From Tipula vernalis (taxonomy: Eukaryota > Arthropoda > Insecta > Diptera > Tipulidae): a DNA stretch of 64,000 nt. Below are positions 1 through 9,799 of this stretch, piece after piece. Position numbers and translations under genes: made by a program. How positions within the stretch are numbered: position 1 is the stretch's first letter; every line of letters starts with the position of its first letter. The stretch is from the NCBI GenBank assembly GCA_958295665.1, contig OY282558.1:353257034-353321033 (forward strand). The letters run 5' to 3'. The notes beneath the pieces are model-generated. The model had not been told where the DNA came from. It saw only the letters and a list, made by a program, of their open reading frames with translations, and made no database searches.

Positions 1-464
1 TTCCATCAAAATCTCGCAACCGAAATTTTTCATGATTCCTATACATACTTCCTTTATACTATGTATAAGAAAGTAAAAATGATTAAAACATAGAAACATC
101 ATTTCATGATCAGACAAATGACAGCTATCAATTAATAGGGCTCGAATACTGTGTTAATAATTTTCTCGTTGTAGTTTTTGACGTAAAACACGACAAAGGA
201 AAGAATTGTTCGCTTGGATTTTAACATAAAATTATAGATGTTGCACTCCAAATTCAACCTTTTGCAAAACAAATTCATCATTTTCAAAATCAAATTCATA
301 AACAAAAAAATTTCCAACACAAAACCTTTATACAAATCCTTTTCCAAATTAAATTCAACCGTAGACGATATAAAACCAACAAAATTTATTTAATTTAATA
401 AATTTACTTTATTTAAATTCTAGATACAAAATAACAAGTTAATACCTTTTCCAAGTTAAGTTAA
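1..464. other. AT-rich sequence, no gene recognised
   Basis: Low-complexity AT-rich DNA containing several loose copies of a Caa/Ttt-rich phrase (for example TTTTCAAANCAAATT) that lead into the palindrome starting at 465. The one ORF longer than 60 codons here (132-347, minus) is composed of this low-complexity sequence and resembles no known protein, so it is not called. Confidence 0.5.
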
Positions 465-600
465 CCAGTTTTCAAACCAAATTAACAAATATTCAAATCA
501 AATTAACAATTTTTCAAAACAAATTGATTTGAAAAAAGTTTAATTTGTTTTGAAAATTTTTTTTTTTGATTTGAATTTGTTAATTTGGTTTGAAAACTGG
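465..600. repeat. Palindromic inverted repeat (fold-back)
   Basis: The phrase CCAGTTTTCAAACCAAATTA at 465 recurs as its reverse complement ending at 600. The two arms, about 65 bp each, meet near 532 and together can form a long hairpin with small mismatches. The arms are built from the same CAAANCAAATT motif that is scattered upstream. It could be a small fold-back element or a rearranged simple repeat. No target duplication was identified. Confidence 0.7.
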
Positions 601-1810
601 ACCAGGGGGTTATGTGAAATTTATTGACCTTTATTTCGGGTTGAATTGAGATTTGAGTCTTAAGTTAGCTGGAGTTGTTCTGAATTGAGCTTCATGTACG
701 GCTTTACTTTTTCAGACCGTGTTAAATTGAGGATTGAGTTAAAAAATTATTGTTGCGTTGAGGGTTAAGTTGTCGAGTAGAGTGTTGAGTTGGGATACAG
801 CGATAATTGTAGTTTGGGATTTGTTTGGGGTTCACTAGGGGTTGTGGTGGAGATTAGATTGTTGAGATCAGGTACTTGTAAGTGTTTTAGTCATGCAATG
901 TTATACGCGTTATTTAAAATGTTTTGTCTTTTGGTTTTAACGAATAATTTTATTATGACACTGTACACTTATCAATAATAAATTTATGTACCTATATAAA
1001 TAATTTTTGGCTAGCACAATTTATTACTATATACAATAATGTATTTATTTTGGATTATTACTATTATTATTTGTATTAAAAGTTTTTCTTTATTATTATG
1101 CGGTAACACTGGTACATTGATGGAACAAATTATCAGTTTAGTTATCATTTATTATGTGGTGCATTACATGCTACTACATACTCATCTAGTTTTCGAACTG
1201 TTTTGATTTAGGGTTTGAGCTGAACGTTGAGTTTGGGTTGAGTTGGGATTTAAATTACGGTTGAGTTAGGGTTTGAGTTATGGTTAAGTTTAGTGTTGAG
1301 TTGAGATGACGTCGAGATAGGATTAAATACAATTTGAGTTGAAGATGAGTTGGATTTGAGTGAGTAATACGGTTTTAGGGTTTTATTTTGGGTCGAGTTT
1401 AGGGCTTAGTGGGAGGTTAGATTGAGTGTTAATTTTAGTTCAGTTCATACACGCATGTAGATTTCGTAATGAGTTGATTTTGGGATTGAGTTGGCCGTTA
1501 CGTGTGAAATAAATGGAGGGTTGTGATTTGGTTCGAGCTAAGTTCAGTTGAAGTTGAGTTAAGGTTAAGTTAGCTTACGTTGGGGTTTAGTAAGAGGTCC
1601 GATTGGAGAATTATTGAGGGGTTGATTTGGTGCACAGTTAAGGGTTGATTAGGATTGAGTTGAGGGTTGGGTTGTCGGTTAATTTGATGATTGCGTTTAG
1701 GATTGCTTTGCGATTGAGTTAGAGGTTATTGTAAATTGAGTGGGAGGTTGAGCTGAAGATTGGATTAAGAGTTTCAGTTAGGGCTTGATTTGGAAGTTGT
1801 GCCGTTTATA
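601..1810. repeat. Degenerate GT-rich tandem repeat (GGTTGAGTT-like)
   Basis: For about 1.2 kb the plus strand is rich in G and T and poor in C, and is made of dozens of variants of GGTTGAGTTG, GTTGAGTTAGGG and GGATTGAGTT with no fixed period. A patch of ordinary AT-rich DNA (about 960-1190) interrupts it. This looks like an old expanded simple repeat that has drifted. ORF 790-978 falls inside it and is not believed to be coding. Confidence 0.75.
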
Positions 1811-2647
1811 TTTTTTCATTTAAATGTATTGGGGCCTTCTGCCAATTTTGGCAAAAATGAAATTGGTTTAGTTTCTCTAAAAATAAATAAATACCCTAAA
1901 TACCTTAAATATGTTAAAAATTAAACGAAAAATTACCCCAATCATATACAAAGTTTTAGGTGTTTTAATTTTTCTTGGGCATTGTTTATGTAAATGTTAA
2001 ATCAAGTTCGCTTTACCCCGGGTATACCAAATTAGTTGGATCTAACGCGGCCAAACAAACAACAAAAATATTTTTTTTGTATTTACTTGCAGCTTAAAAA
2101 AACGTTTTATGACTTGTGGCTTAAAAAATTTTTAAAATTTTTTATTTAAATGTTAGCTTAAGTAATTTTGAAGTGGGAAATTTTTTCTAACGCCTATTCC
2201 GGAAGGAGTCGTTTGAATTTGTTTAGTTTTTAAATTATATAAGCAAGGTGACGTTCGCTTAAAAATTGATTAAGAAAACGTATTACTTTCGGTCCATTGG
2301 GGAAATCGCTTTATTTTATTTTATTAATTTTTTTTGTTGAATGTAATTTCCAATATGCTACCGGTGATTAGACCATTTTAAATGTGTTTTTATTAATACG
2401 AGAAGTATATTAGTATAACGCACAGCACATTCTCTATATATAGAATGTAAATTGTGGTATAATCAGTCCAGTCGCCGCGGCCTGATGTGAAGATTTTTTT
2501 TTTTCATAATCATAAGCTCATCAGTTCGAAACTGGATTGAATTCTCTTACAATCTTCGGAACATATTAAAATCATATAAATCGATTTATTTCAATTCAAA
2601 CATAAGGATATAACTTTGAATTGATATTTCGTAGATTTTAATATAAA
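1811..2647. other. AT-rich intergenic sequence, no gene recognised
   Basis: No ORF of note, no recognised protein similarity and no clear repeat. It ends at the TA dinucleotide where the mariner at 2650 is inserted. Confidence 0.5.
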
Positions 2648-2649
2648 TA

Positions 2650-3931
2650 TTGGGTGTACAAATAATAAATATTATAATATTTCCGACCTTTTTAGATAGG
2701 TGTCATTAGTATCACTACTTGCATATTATTCAATCTGCCCATACATTTTTTTAGAGGTTAGATGTCAACAAGCTTGAATAATTACTAGCGACCAAAGCGT
2801 AAACAACAATGATTTTCATGTAATTGAAACTGTCGAATTTTGTGCCAAAAAAACAACATTTGCGGGAAGTTTTACTTCATTATTTTTTGTTGAAGAAAAG
2901 TGCAGCGGAAACAAATCGTTTGCTTGTGGAAGTTTACGGTGAACATGCTCCATCGAAAACAACAAGCAAAGAGTGGTTTCAACGATTCAAAGTTGATGAT
3001 TTTGACGTAAGAGACAAAGAACGTGAAAGCAGACCAAGAAAATTTGAAGATACAGAATTGGAAGAATTGCTTGGTGTGGACCCTTGTCAGACTGAAAGAC
3101 AATTGGCAGAAGAGTTGAATATTACCCAACAATGTATTTCGCAACGTATACATGCAATGGGATTGGTTCAGAAGCTGGGAAATTGGGTGCCACACAAATT
3201 GAAAGAAAGGGACATGGAACGTCGGAAAACTATGTGCGAATTGTTGCTTCAACGACAACAAAGGAAGGGGTTTTTGCATCGGATCATCACTGGAAATGTA
3301 AAACGGATCCATTAATTATGACAATTCAAAGCGCAAACCAACGTGGGTCAAGCCAGGTGAACCAGGGCCGTCGACGCCAAAAGCAAATATCCATAGTTCG
3401 AAGGTGATGCTTTGTATTTGGTGGGATATGAAGGGTGTCGTGTATTATGAGCTGCTGAAAGAGCGTGAAACCATTACGGGACAAGTTTATCGACTACAAC
3501 TGATGGCTTTAAAGCTGCAAAACGACCGGAATGAGATAAAAGGCACAATAAGATTATTTTGCAACATGACAACGCTAGGCCACATGTTGCTATACCTGTC
3601 AAAAACTACTTGGACAGGCAGAACTGGGAAATTCTACGCCACCCGCCGTATTCACCAGACTTTGTTCCCTCTGATTACCACTTGTTCCGGTCGATGCAAT
3701 CAGCCCTGGCACAGCAGCACTTCACTTCATGTGAAAACCGTCAAAAAATGGGTCGATGACTGGATCGCCTTGAAACCACCAGACTTCTTCCTTCGGGGAA
3801 CCCGTTTATTGCCTTTTGGGCGAAGGTTATAGCTTCCGAAGGAGCATACTTTGAATAAAACATTCTATCATTATCTACACAAACTAATGACATTTCAGTA
3901 AAAAAGCTCGGAAATTTATTTGTACAGCCAA
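2650..3931 (+). mobile_element. Mariner element, mauritiana/mosellana type, complete ends
   Basis: A 1,282-bp element flanked by TA at 2648-2649 and 3932-3933, the expected mariner target duplication. The left end starts TTGGGTGTACAAATAA and the right end reads TTGGCTGTACAAATAA on the opposite strand. Both ends share further inner blocks (TTTCCGANCTTTTT and GTCATTAGT). The left inverted repeat carries an extra stretch of about 11 bp. Size, ends and target site all fit a full-length mariner whose transposase is now inactive. Confidence 0.9.
2824..3858 (+). pseudogene. Mariner (DD34D) transposase pseudogene
   Basis: Cut-and-paste transposase of the mariner family, close in sequence to the Mos1 (mauritiana) branch. 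The N-terminal half (about 2824-3290) keeps both helix-turn-helix DNA-binding regions and the linker motif WVPHKL. The catalytic half is split over other frames: LCIWWDMKGVVYYELL near 3410, then QHDNARPH near 3560 and PPYSPDFVPSDYH near 3650. The spacing from the Asp of HDNA to the Asp of PSDYH is 34 residues, the DD34D signature. The first catalytic block, normally TGDEKW, reads TGNVKR here, so the first Asp is lost. At least three frameshifts are needed to follow the protein, and the original start codon is gone (TTG at that place). It is dead as a coding gene, though its ends could still be recognised by a related transposase. Confidence 0.9.
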
Positions 3932-3933
3932 TA

Positions 3934-4320
3934 GTAAGACGGTTTTGGCTAAGAATTTGTGTTGTATGATTTCTCCCAAGTCACTTTTCCCAAAAATCAT
4001 TTCCTCGGTGCATCACGATTTTACTAAATTTATATCACAACAAACTTAATAAGATAACAAAACCTCAATGTTTTTTTTTTTTTCAAGCTTAATCAAGGTG
4101 CAAATTATGAAACATTCTTTTACTCAAAGATAACAAATTGCTTTCAAAATAATTAATTTTTAATAATTAAAATATTTTGCAAACCTGAAATTGTTACAAA
4201 TTAAAAATGGTCTTCCTTATTTCATCTCTAGTTGATAGTTTTAATCGGTGGCTACCAGTATGTCCAACTTTGATTCTCATTACATCTAGGAACTACATAA
4301 TTATAAGAAAATATGTAGTA
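3934..4320. other. Intergenic, 3' flank of F-box gene A
   Basis: AT-rich DNA between the mariner and gene A (minus strand). A possible extra exon of gene A (4292 down to 4194, minus strand, 32 codons plus stop) can be drawn if GT at 4356-4355 is a donor and AG at 4294-4293 an acceptor. Its predicted peptide does not resemble the third exon of the paralogues, so it is only a possibility. Confidence 0.35.
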
Positions 4321-5323
4321 TTATAAACAACCTTGAAAATATAAATATTTTATTACTTCGAGCTGGTTAAGTTTGCCAATTATACGTAGTTGTCTGGTAA
4401 CACCAGTAAATTCCCTTATGCACAAATATCGCAAATTGATCAAATATTCGCATATATTTTCCAAATCTAAATCGTTTGCCGTTCCAATTTCAAAACTTTC
4501 TAAATCAGATAATTTTTTGCAAAATTGTTTAAATTCATCTCTATCATATTCGCTTGATATAAGCAACTTAAATTTTTTCACTGTAACTACATTGAGACCG
4601 CGGAAACACTCAAAAAAACTAGTTACGTCATTAGGTAACGAATTTATGATCTCTAACGAACATAAATCAACGGAGGGCCACTGTGCCATTGCATTAAACG
4701 TATTTTTAAATAATGAGGCACAATAACAAGCGTTATACGACAGATAATTTAAAGTAATGCACTTACTGAGTAATACATTTAGGGCCCCACATTGATCCGC
4801 ATAACATTTAATGTACATTTTTTTTAAACTGGCTAACGGATTTAGCAAGTTCTCATAAGGTGTTATTTGAAATTTTGTATTGAAATACATTTCTATTTGT
4901 AACGATTCTAGTTTAGGTAAATATTGTAAATATTTTATTAATTCGTTAAGCGTAAAGGAACACCTGAACAATATTAATTCACTTAACGGGTAAGCAAATC
5001 TTATGAAAACATCGTTATTATTCCATTGGCTGAAATTCACCTTGGTTAACACTAATCTACTGACCGGACGATTTATGGTTAAGCTTTCGGACAAGCAGTT
5101 TTTGACTCCGTCGAAATGAATTTTAATTCGGCGACCGATTTCCGGACAACAAGAAGCATTGTACCATGGCTTGCAAATTTGAACCGCGTTTTTAATGTCG
5201 TTCAAAGGCAACAATTTTAAAATGTTTTCGATTATCTGAAATTGGATTATATGTTGAGTTAAGTAAAAAATAATTTACAATGAAACTTACATGGGGTGGT
5301 AAATCTGCGTAATTCTGGGTCAT
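4321..5323 (-). CDS. F-box / leucine-rich-repeat protein (gene A), C-terminally short
   Basis: Two exons on the minus strand. Exon 1 is 5323-5291, starting ATG and encoding MTQNYADLPPH, followed by donor GTAAGT. Exon 2 begins at 5235 after acceptor TTCAG and runs to TAA at 4321. The intron is 55 bp, phase 0. The join makes a good F-box: DLPPH, IIENILKLLPLND, then the CKPWYNASC block shared with the other four paralogues here. The rest is a series of irregular leucine-rich repeats, about 315 residues in all. F-box proteins of this type bind Skp1 and present substrates to a cullin-RING ubiquitin ligase through the repeats; the substrate is unknown. The protein stops just past the Leu-Glu pair where paralogues B, D and E splice to a third exon, so the C-terminal 140-220 residues are missing. 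It may be truncated, or may use an unrecognised downstream exon. Confidence 0.75.
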
Positions 5324-5857
5324 TATCGTTGTAAATAAAATGCTTCATTCAGCTGTTGTAATTCGACTGTAGCGTTTTTGAAGTAAGTCTTTTCGAAATT
5401 TTGTGCACAATCGACTTGCATTTTCATATCTACCTAGCTTATCGCTATAAGTACAATAGAAATGATAAGTAAATCGCCAAATAATATTCGTATATCAATT
5501 AAAAATTTACTTGGAAAAGTATAATTAATAAATGTTGTTGTTTTGCCATTGTTTCGAATAATACTTTTAAATTTATATGATTAACATCTGCGTATTTATA
5601 ATGATAATGAATGCTTTTTACTTTCTTTTCCCACTTAGTAAAATAAAGTACTAGAATGTATGTAGGTAGAGGTGAAATATTGCGAACAAACCGTGGTACT
5701 TTCGTCAATATCATATTAATAACTGTTTAGGACGCTAGGGTAAATCTTCTATTTTCTTTTCTTCTAGAAAAGTAAATAATCACGGTAATCACCGTTTTTA
5801 TTTCGTATTTGAGTGCTCGGACCACCTTCGCCGAGCAATTTAAACTCAAAAATCTCA
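5324..5857. other. 5' flank of gene A, no other gene
   Basis: Contains the likely promoter and 5' UTR of gene A (minus strand). There is an ACAGCTG E-box-like site about 30 bp upstream of the ATG (5350-5356), but no TATA box as clear as those of genes C, D and E. ORF 5499-5714 (minus) shows no recognisable similarity. Confidence 0.4.
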
Positions 5858-6470
5858 AAAAACGATGGGTTCAGGAAACTTACAGGCCTTGTAGCCCTTG
5901 TAAATTGGCCAAATCTCTAGGATCAAAACCGCAGAATTTTTAATAAATCTAATTTTGAGTGGGAACGATATGATTTCAAACACTATTATAAGCCCCTGAC
6001 GATCCGCAAAATTAAGGGAGGTGAGGTGTTTTTTGATAATGGGATAGCATCTACTCGTAGTTATTTCTTTATGTACGTGGCGAATTGACAAAATCTCTAG
6101 GATCAGATCTACAGAATTTTTTATTTGCCAAAGTTGAATTTACCTGGGATAACTGGGATAACTTCTAGTTACTTCATTATGTGAGTGGCCAATTGGCAAA
6201 ATCTCTAGGATCAGATTCACCGATTTGTACATTTTAACAATTTTTGGTAGGAGGTAATTTTTGATGCTGAGACAGTTTCTAGTTACTTCGTTATGTTGTT
6301 TGATGTGCCAATTGACAAAATCACTTGGATTACATCCGCAGAATTTTATATTTAACGAATTTGTGTTAGGACCAATATGTCATTAAACCAATTTGTAAGC
6401 CCCTGATGATCCGGAGAAATAAGGGAGGTATTTTCGATGCTGGGGGAGCTTCTGTTTGTGAAATTTTGTG
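5858..6470. repeat. Degenerate tandem repeat, four units of about 108-182 bp
   Basis: The phrase AAATCTCTAGGATCA with a following CCGCAGAATTTT-like block recurs near 5909, 6091, 6199 and 6319 (the last as AAATCACTTGGATTACATC). A second phrase, AAGCCCCTGA(C/T)GATCCG followed by AAATAAGGGAGGT, occurs near 5990 and 6400. Unit length varies through small insertions and deletions. ORF 5855-6091 (minus) lies in the first unit and is considered fortuitous. Confidence 0.75.
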
Positions 6471-6879
6471 TATTGCTTCATGTAAAATCTCTTAAAAAAA
6501 TTCCTTAAAAAATAGTTTTCGTCTTACACAGGTAATTTACTAACAAATCTTCAATAAAAAATGTTTTGAAAATTCATCAGTAAAATTTTCTCGTTGCTCA
6601 ACCGCAATGTGAAGTTTTTACGAAAAGTTCTGCTAAATATTTTAGTAAGAAAATAAGTAAGCACTGCCCGGACATCGTCTAGTACTCTTAGAACTAACAG
6701 CAGAATAGAAAGACAAATATAAGATCACAATTAATTAACAGTTTCAACACTCAGAATTACCAATACTTAAAGATTTTCAATACGAAACACGGTAAAACAT
6801 TTTTCTTATTCTGAATTTTATTTTATTTTATTAAATTAATTTTGATCACTAAGTGATCATTGTCGATACCTGATCTATT
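6471..6879. other. AT-rich intergenic sequence, no gene recognised
   Basis: No ORF, repeat or conserved motif that I can name. Confidence 0.45.
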
Positions 6880-7185
6880 TAACCGATTTCCATCGGTTGA
6901 ATACGGCTGAATCGGTGGTTGAACGTACGCCAAGTAAGCGGTTTGCTTGCCTTACCGCCGCTGCTTTCTACCGTTTAAATTGCGGGACTTACCGTTTTGA
7001 TGTATCGGCTTGGAACTAGGTTCAACCGTTGAGTGAATTCCACCGGCTGCTCTTTGTTGGTATTTCGGAACTGCCGTATAGTTCAATGGCTTGTATCGGA
7101 CCGTTGAATAAAAATATGCCGGCTGCTTTCTGATGGTATGTCGGAATTGCCGTATGACTATATCGGCCTGGAACAATATTAACCC
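6880..7185. repeat. Three-unit tandem repeat, about 80 bp period
   Basis: The block GCCGGCTGCTTTCTGATGG...TCGGAATTGCCGTAT is seen near 7120, with diverged copies near 7039 (CCGGCTGCTCTTTGTTGG) and 6957 (GCCGCTGCTTTCTACCG). Each is followed by a phrase close to TATCGGCNTGGAAC or GTATCGGACCG. It is more GC-rich than its surroundings. A 74-codon ORF on the minus strand (6952-7176) exists because the repeat happens to be open; no function is claimed. Confidence 0.7.
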
Positions 7186-8227
7186 TCTAGCCTGTAAACT
7201 ACTCTAATAGCTGAAATATCGTAAAGTGCCGGGCTCTTCTTATAGCGTGCCTGCGACCCGTAAGGGTATGCTGTGCGTAGTATGATCTGAGACGGTAACG
7301 GATTGTTTACCGGCCTTCATATCACGTCGGGGTCACTAATTTTTGGGGCCATGCGTAAAGAGAAAATGTTCTCCTCAGCTAGGATATTGATATATATCCG
7401 TTAACGCTATTTGCGTACGTACATCAAGAAGATTTTTCTTTAACCTCCAGTTATGTAATAATGAATAAATGATGACGGGATATTATCGCCTCAGGCAACA
7501 GAATCGATGATTTCGAAGATTACAAAATTCGAAAATAGCGCTGCGCTTTCTTTATGAGTATCGTGAAGAGAATCTGATTATCGGTAAATAAATTCACAAA
7601 TCGGGATTTACCATCATATCGCTTGACATGAAATAGTACAATATCTGATTTATATTTATTTTGTAATGTAGACTACCTTCACTGATTCGGTCAATTTGTG
7701 GATGTTTACATTGGATATCCATGTTTTATTCGCGATACATATGTATTCTTTACAACAGCCCGATTTTCAAAAAATATTGCAGCGTATCCCCGAGCGATTT
7801 AGTTATTTATTGAAATGTTTCAGTATTATGTCTAACAAGTTTCCGATGAACTCCTGAAAAATCATTAATCAATGGCATGTATTGCATTGCATGTCGCTTT
7901 AATCTATAACTCGTTAATATTATTCAACGGTTGCCATAAGCGTACACATGAATAGCCCCTTCTGTCCTGTAAATCTGTATCCTATGCCAATGCCAAGCCG
8001 TGATAAAAAAAAGCCATTAAGTTTACTTCTGAGTACCGAGGGGGTAGGGGAATTTTTATGAAATAAATGTCAAAAATTTGTACTAAAAAATATTTATCAT
8101 AGGTTTCGGACACAGTCTAATTAATGCTGCAGAAAAAATAGGTACCGTTATCTTAGTCAGCTGGAAAATTATGGAGCCATTTAAAACCCACTGGAGTACT
8201 ACTGCTCAACACTTTATTGAATCGGCA
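7186..8227. other. Intergenic sequence, no gene recognised
   Basis: Mixed composition, slightly more GC-rich near 7200-7330. No ORF with recognisable protein similarity, no terminal repeats found. It ends at the TA target of the next mariner. Confidence 0.45.
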
Positions 8228-8229
8228 TA

Positions 8230-9528
8230 TAAAGGGTGGTTAAATTTTAAGGGCCGACGTTGAATGTGAACCACACCTAAACGTCAAGTTTTTTTCTGCA
8301 TTTCATTTGACATTTCTCAATTTCAGACTAACTCAATTTGAACCATGGAAAGATACACAATCGAGCAACGCGTTAAAGTTATTCAGGCATATTATGAAAA
8401 TGGGCGTTACAATCAAAATGCATATCGTGCACTTCGTGATTTTTTCGGTCAATTTAATCGTCCAAATGTGCGTACAATCGGAAAAATCGTGCAAAAATTT
8501 GAGAAAACCGGGTCTGTAGGAGATTTTAAAACACCATTGCATGCTCGTACAGCTCGTACTGCAGAAAATATTGCTGCTGTTCGCGATAGTGTGGCTGAAG
8601 AGCCGTCCACCTCAACTCGTCGTCGTGCCCAACAATTGCACCTCTCACGCTCATCGTTGATGAACATTATGCATAAAGACTTGCATTTACACGCTTATAA
8701 GGTGCAATTGACTCAAGAACTAAAGCCTCTTGACCATTCCAAACGTCGTCAATGGTCAGAATGGTGGCAAGAAATGGCAACAGTGGATGATCAATTTTCG
8801 AAGAAAATCATCTTCAGTGATGAGGCACATTTTCACCTCAGTGGATTCGTCAATAAGCAGAATTGCCGCATTTGGGCGAATCATAATCCGAGATTGTTGA
8901 AAAACGAAGGCACCCACAAAGAGTGACTGTTTGGTACGGTTTATGGGCTGGCGGCATCACCGTATTTTTTCCAAAATGAGGCCGGTCAGGCAGTTACTGT
9001 GAATGATGTTCGCTATCGTGAGATGATAACGAACTTTTTATGACCCGAATTGGAAGATATGGATGTGGACGATATGTGGTTTCAACGGGACGGTGCCACT
9101 TGCCACACAGCTAACGAAACAATGGCTCTTTTGCGCGACAAATTCAATGGCCGTGTTATCTCACGTGGTGGTGATGTCAATTGGCCGCCAAGATCATGTG
9201 ATTTGACACCGTTGGACTTCTTTCTTTGGGGTTATTTGAAAGAAAAGGTGTACGTCAATAAGCCAGCAACAATTCAAGAGCTAAAGGATGAGATAATTCG
9301 GCACATTAACGGCATAGAACCTCAATTATGCCTAAGCGTCATCGAAAATTTGGACCATCGGGTGGAGGTGTGCCGCCGAGGTCGCGGCGGCCATTTGGCC
9401 GATATTTTGTTCCATACATAATTGAACCATACCATATTATCATAATAAAAAGAATTGACAATAATTTCCTAAATAATTTGTGTTTTATTCAAAATCAACA
9501 TCGGCCCTTAAAATTTAACCACCCTTTA
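8230..9528 (+). mobile_element. Mariner-like element, DD41D (rosa) type, complete ends
   Basis: About 1.3 kb with near-perfect terminal inverted repeats. The left end reads TAAAGGGTGGTTAAATTTTA and the right end is its reverse complement, followed by TA at 9529-9530; the left flank has TA at 8228-8229. About 30 bp match with one mismatch, so the ends are well preserved despite a damaged gene. The exact boundary is uncertain by 2 bp because the flanking TA repeats itself. Confidence 0.9.
8345..9421 (+). pseudogene. DD41D mariner-like transposase pseudogene
   Basis: Starts ATG at 8345 with a paired helix-turn-helix DNA-binding region (residues about 1-110), then the catalytic core. FSDEAHF (first Asp) lies near 8816 and FQRDGATCHTA (second Asp) near 9080. 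The third Asp in TPLDFFLWG near 9210 lies 41 residues after the second, which defines the DD41D group. The C-terminal GRGGHLADILFHT is intact, so length is typical (about 355 residues). Three lesions break it: a frameshift near 8926, a second near 8970, and a TGA at 9041-9043 where relatives have Trp. Apart from these the sequence is well preserved, suggesting fairly recent inactivation. Confidence 0.9.
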
Positions 9529-9530
9529 TA

Positions 9531-9799
9531 GCAATATGAAATCCGCAGCTGCGATCAAATCCTTACATGACACAACAACCGAGTGTCCGTACAACATAAG
9601 GAATACAGGCATCAATATCGAGACGTTAGGTCCTTGCATTATCTTTCAGCTTAATTTGACAACGAGTCACGACATCTGTACATAAGTTCTCAGAAAACCC
9701 AAGAGAAGAAAAGACGAAAAGACAAAATCGTTTTCAATGTTTGGAAGCAATTGGTAGCAACAAATCAATACCAACCCTAGAAATGAAGTTTCAACTACA
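9531..9799. other. Short stretch without recognised content
   Basis: Lies between the mariner and the BEL/Pao relic. It may be more decayed BEL/Pao sequence, but no motif can be followed. Confidence 0.4.

Noticed and set aside
132..347. 71-codon minus-strand ORF at the left edge
   Set aside because: Built from the same low-complexity phrase as the nearby palindrome; no domain.
2872..3312. 146-codon minus-strand ORF
   Set aside because: Antisense shadow of the mariner transposase.
4194..4292. Third exon of F-box gene A
   Set aside because: Splice sites and an open frame can be drawn, but the peptide does not match exon 3 of the paralogues; kept only as a note.
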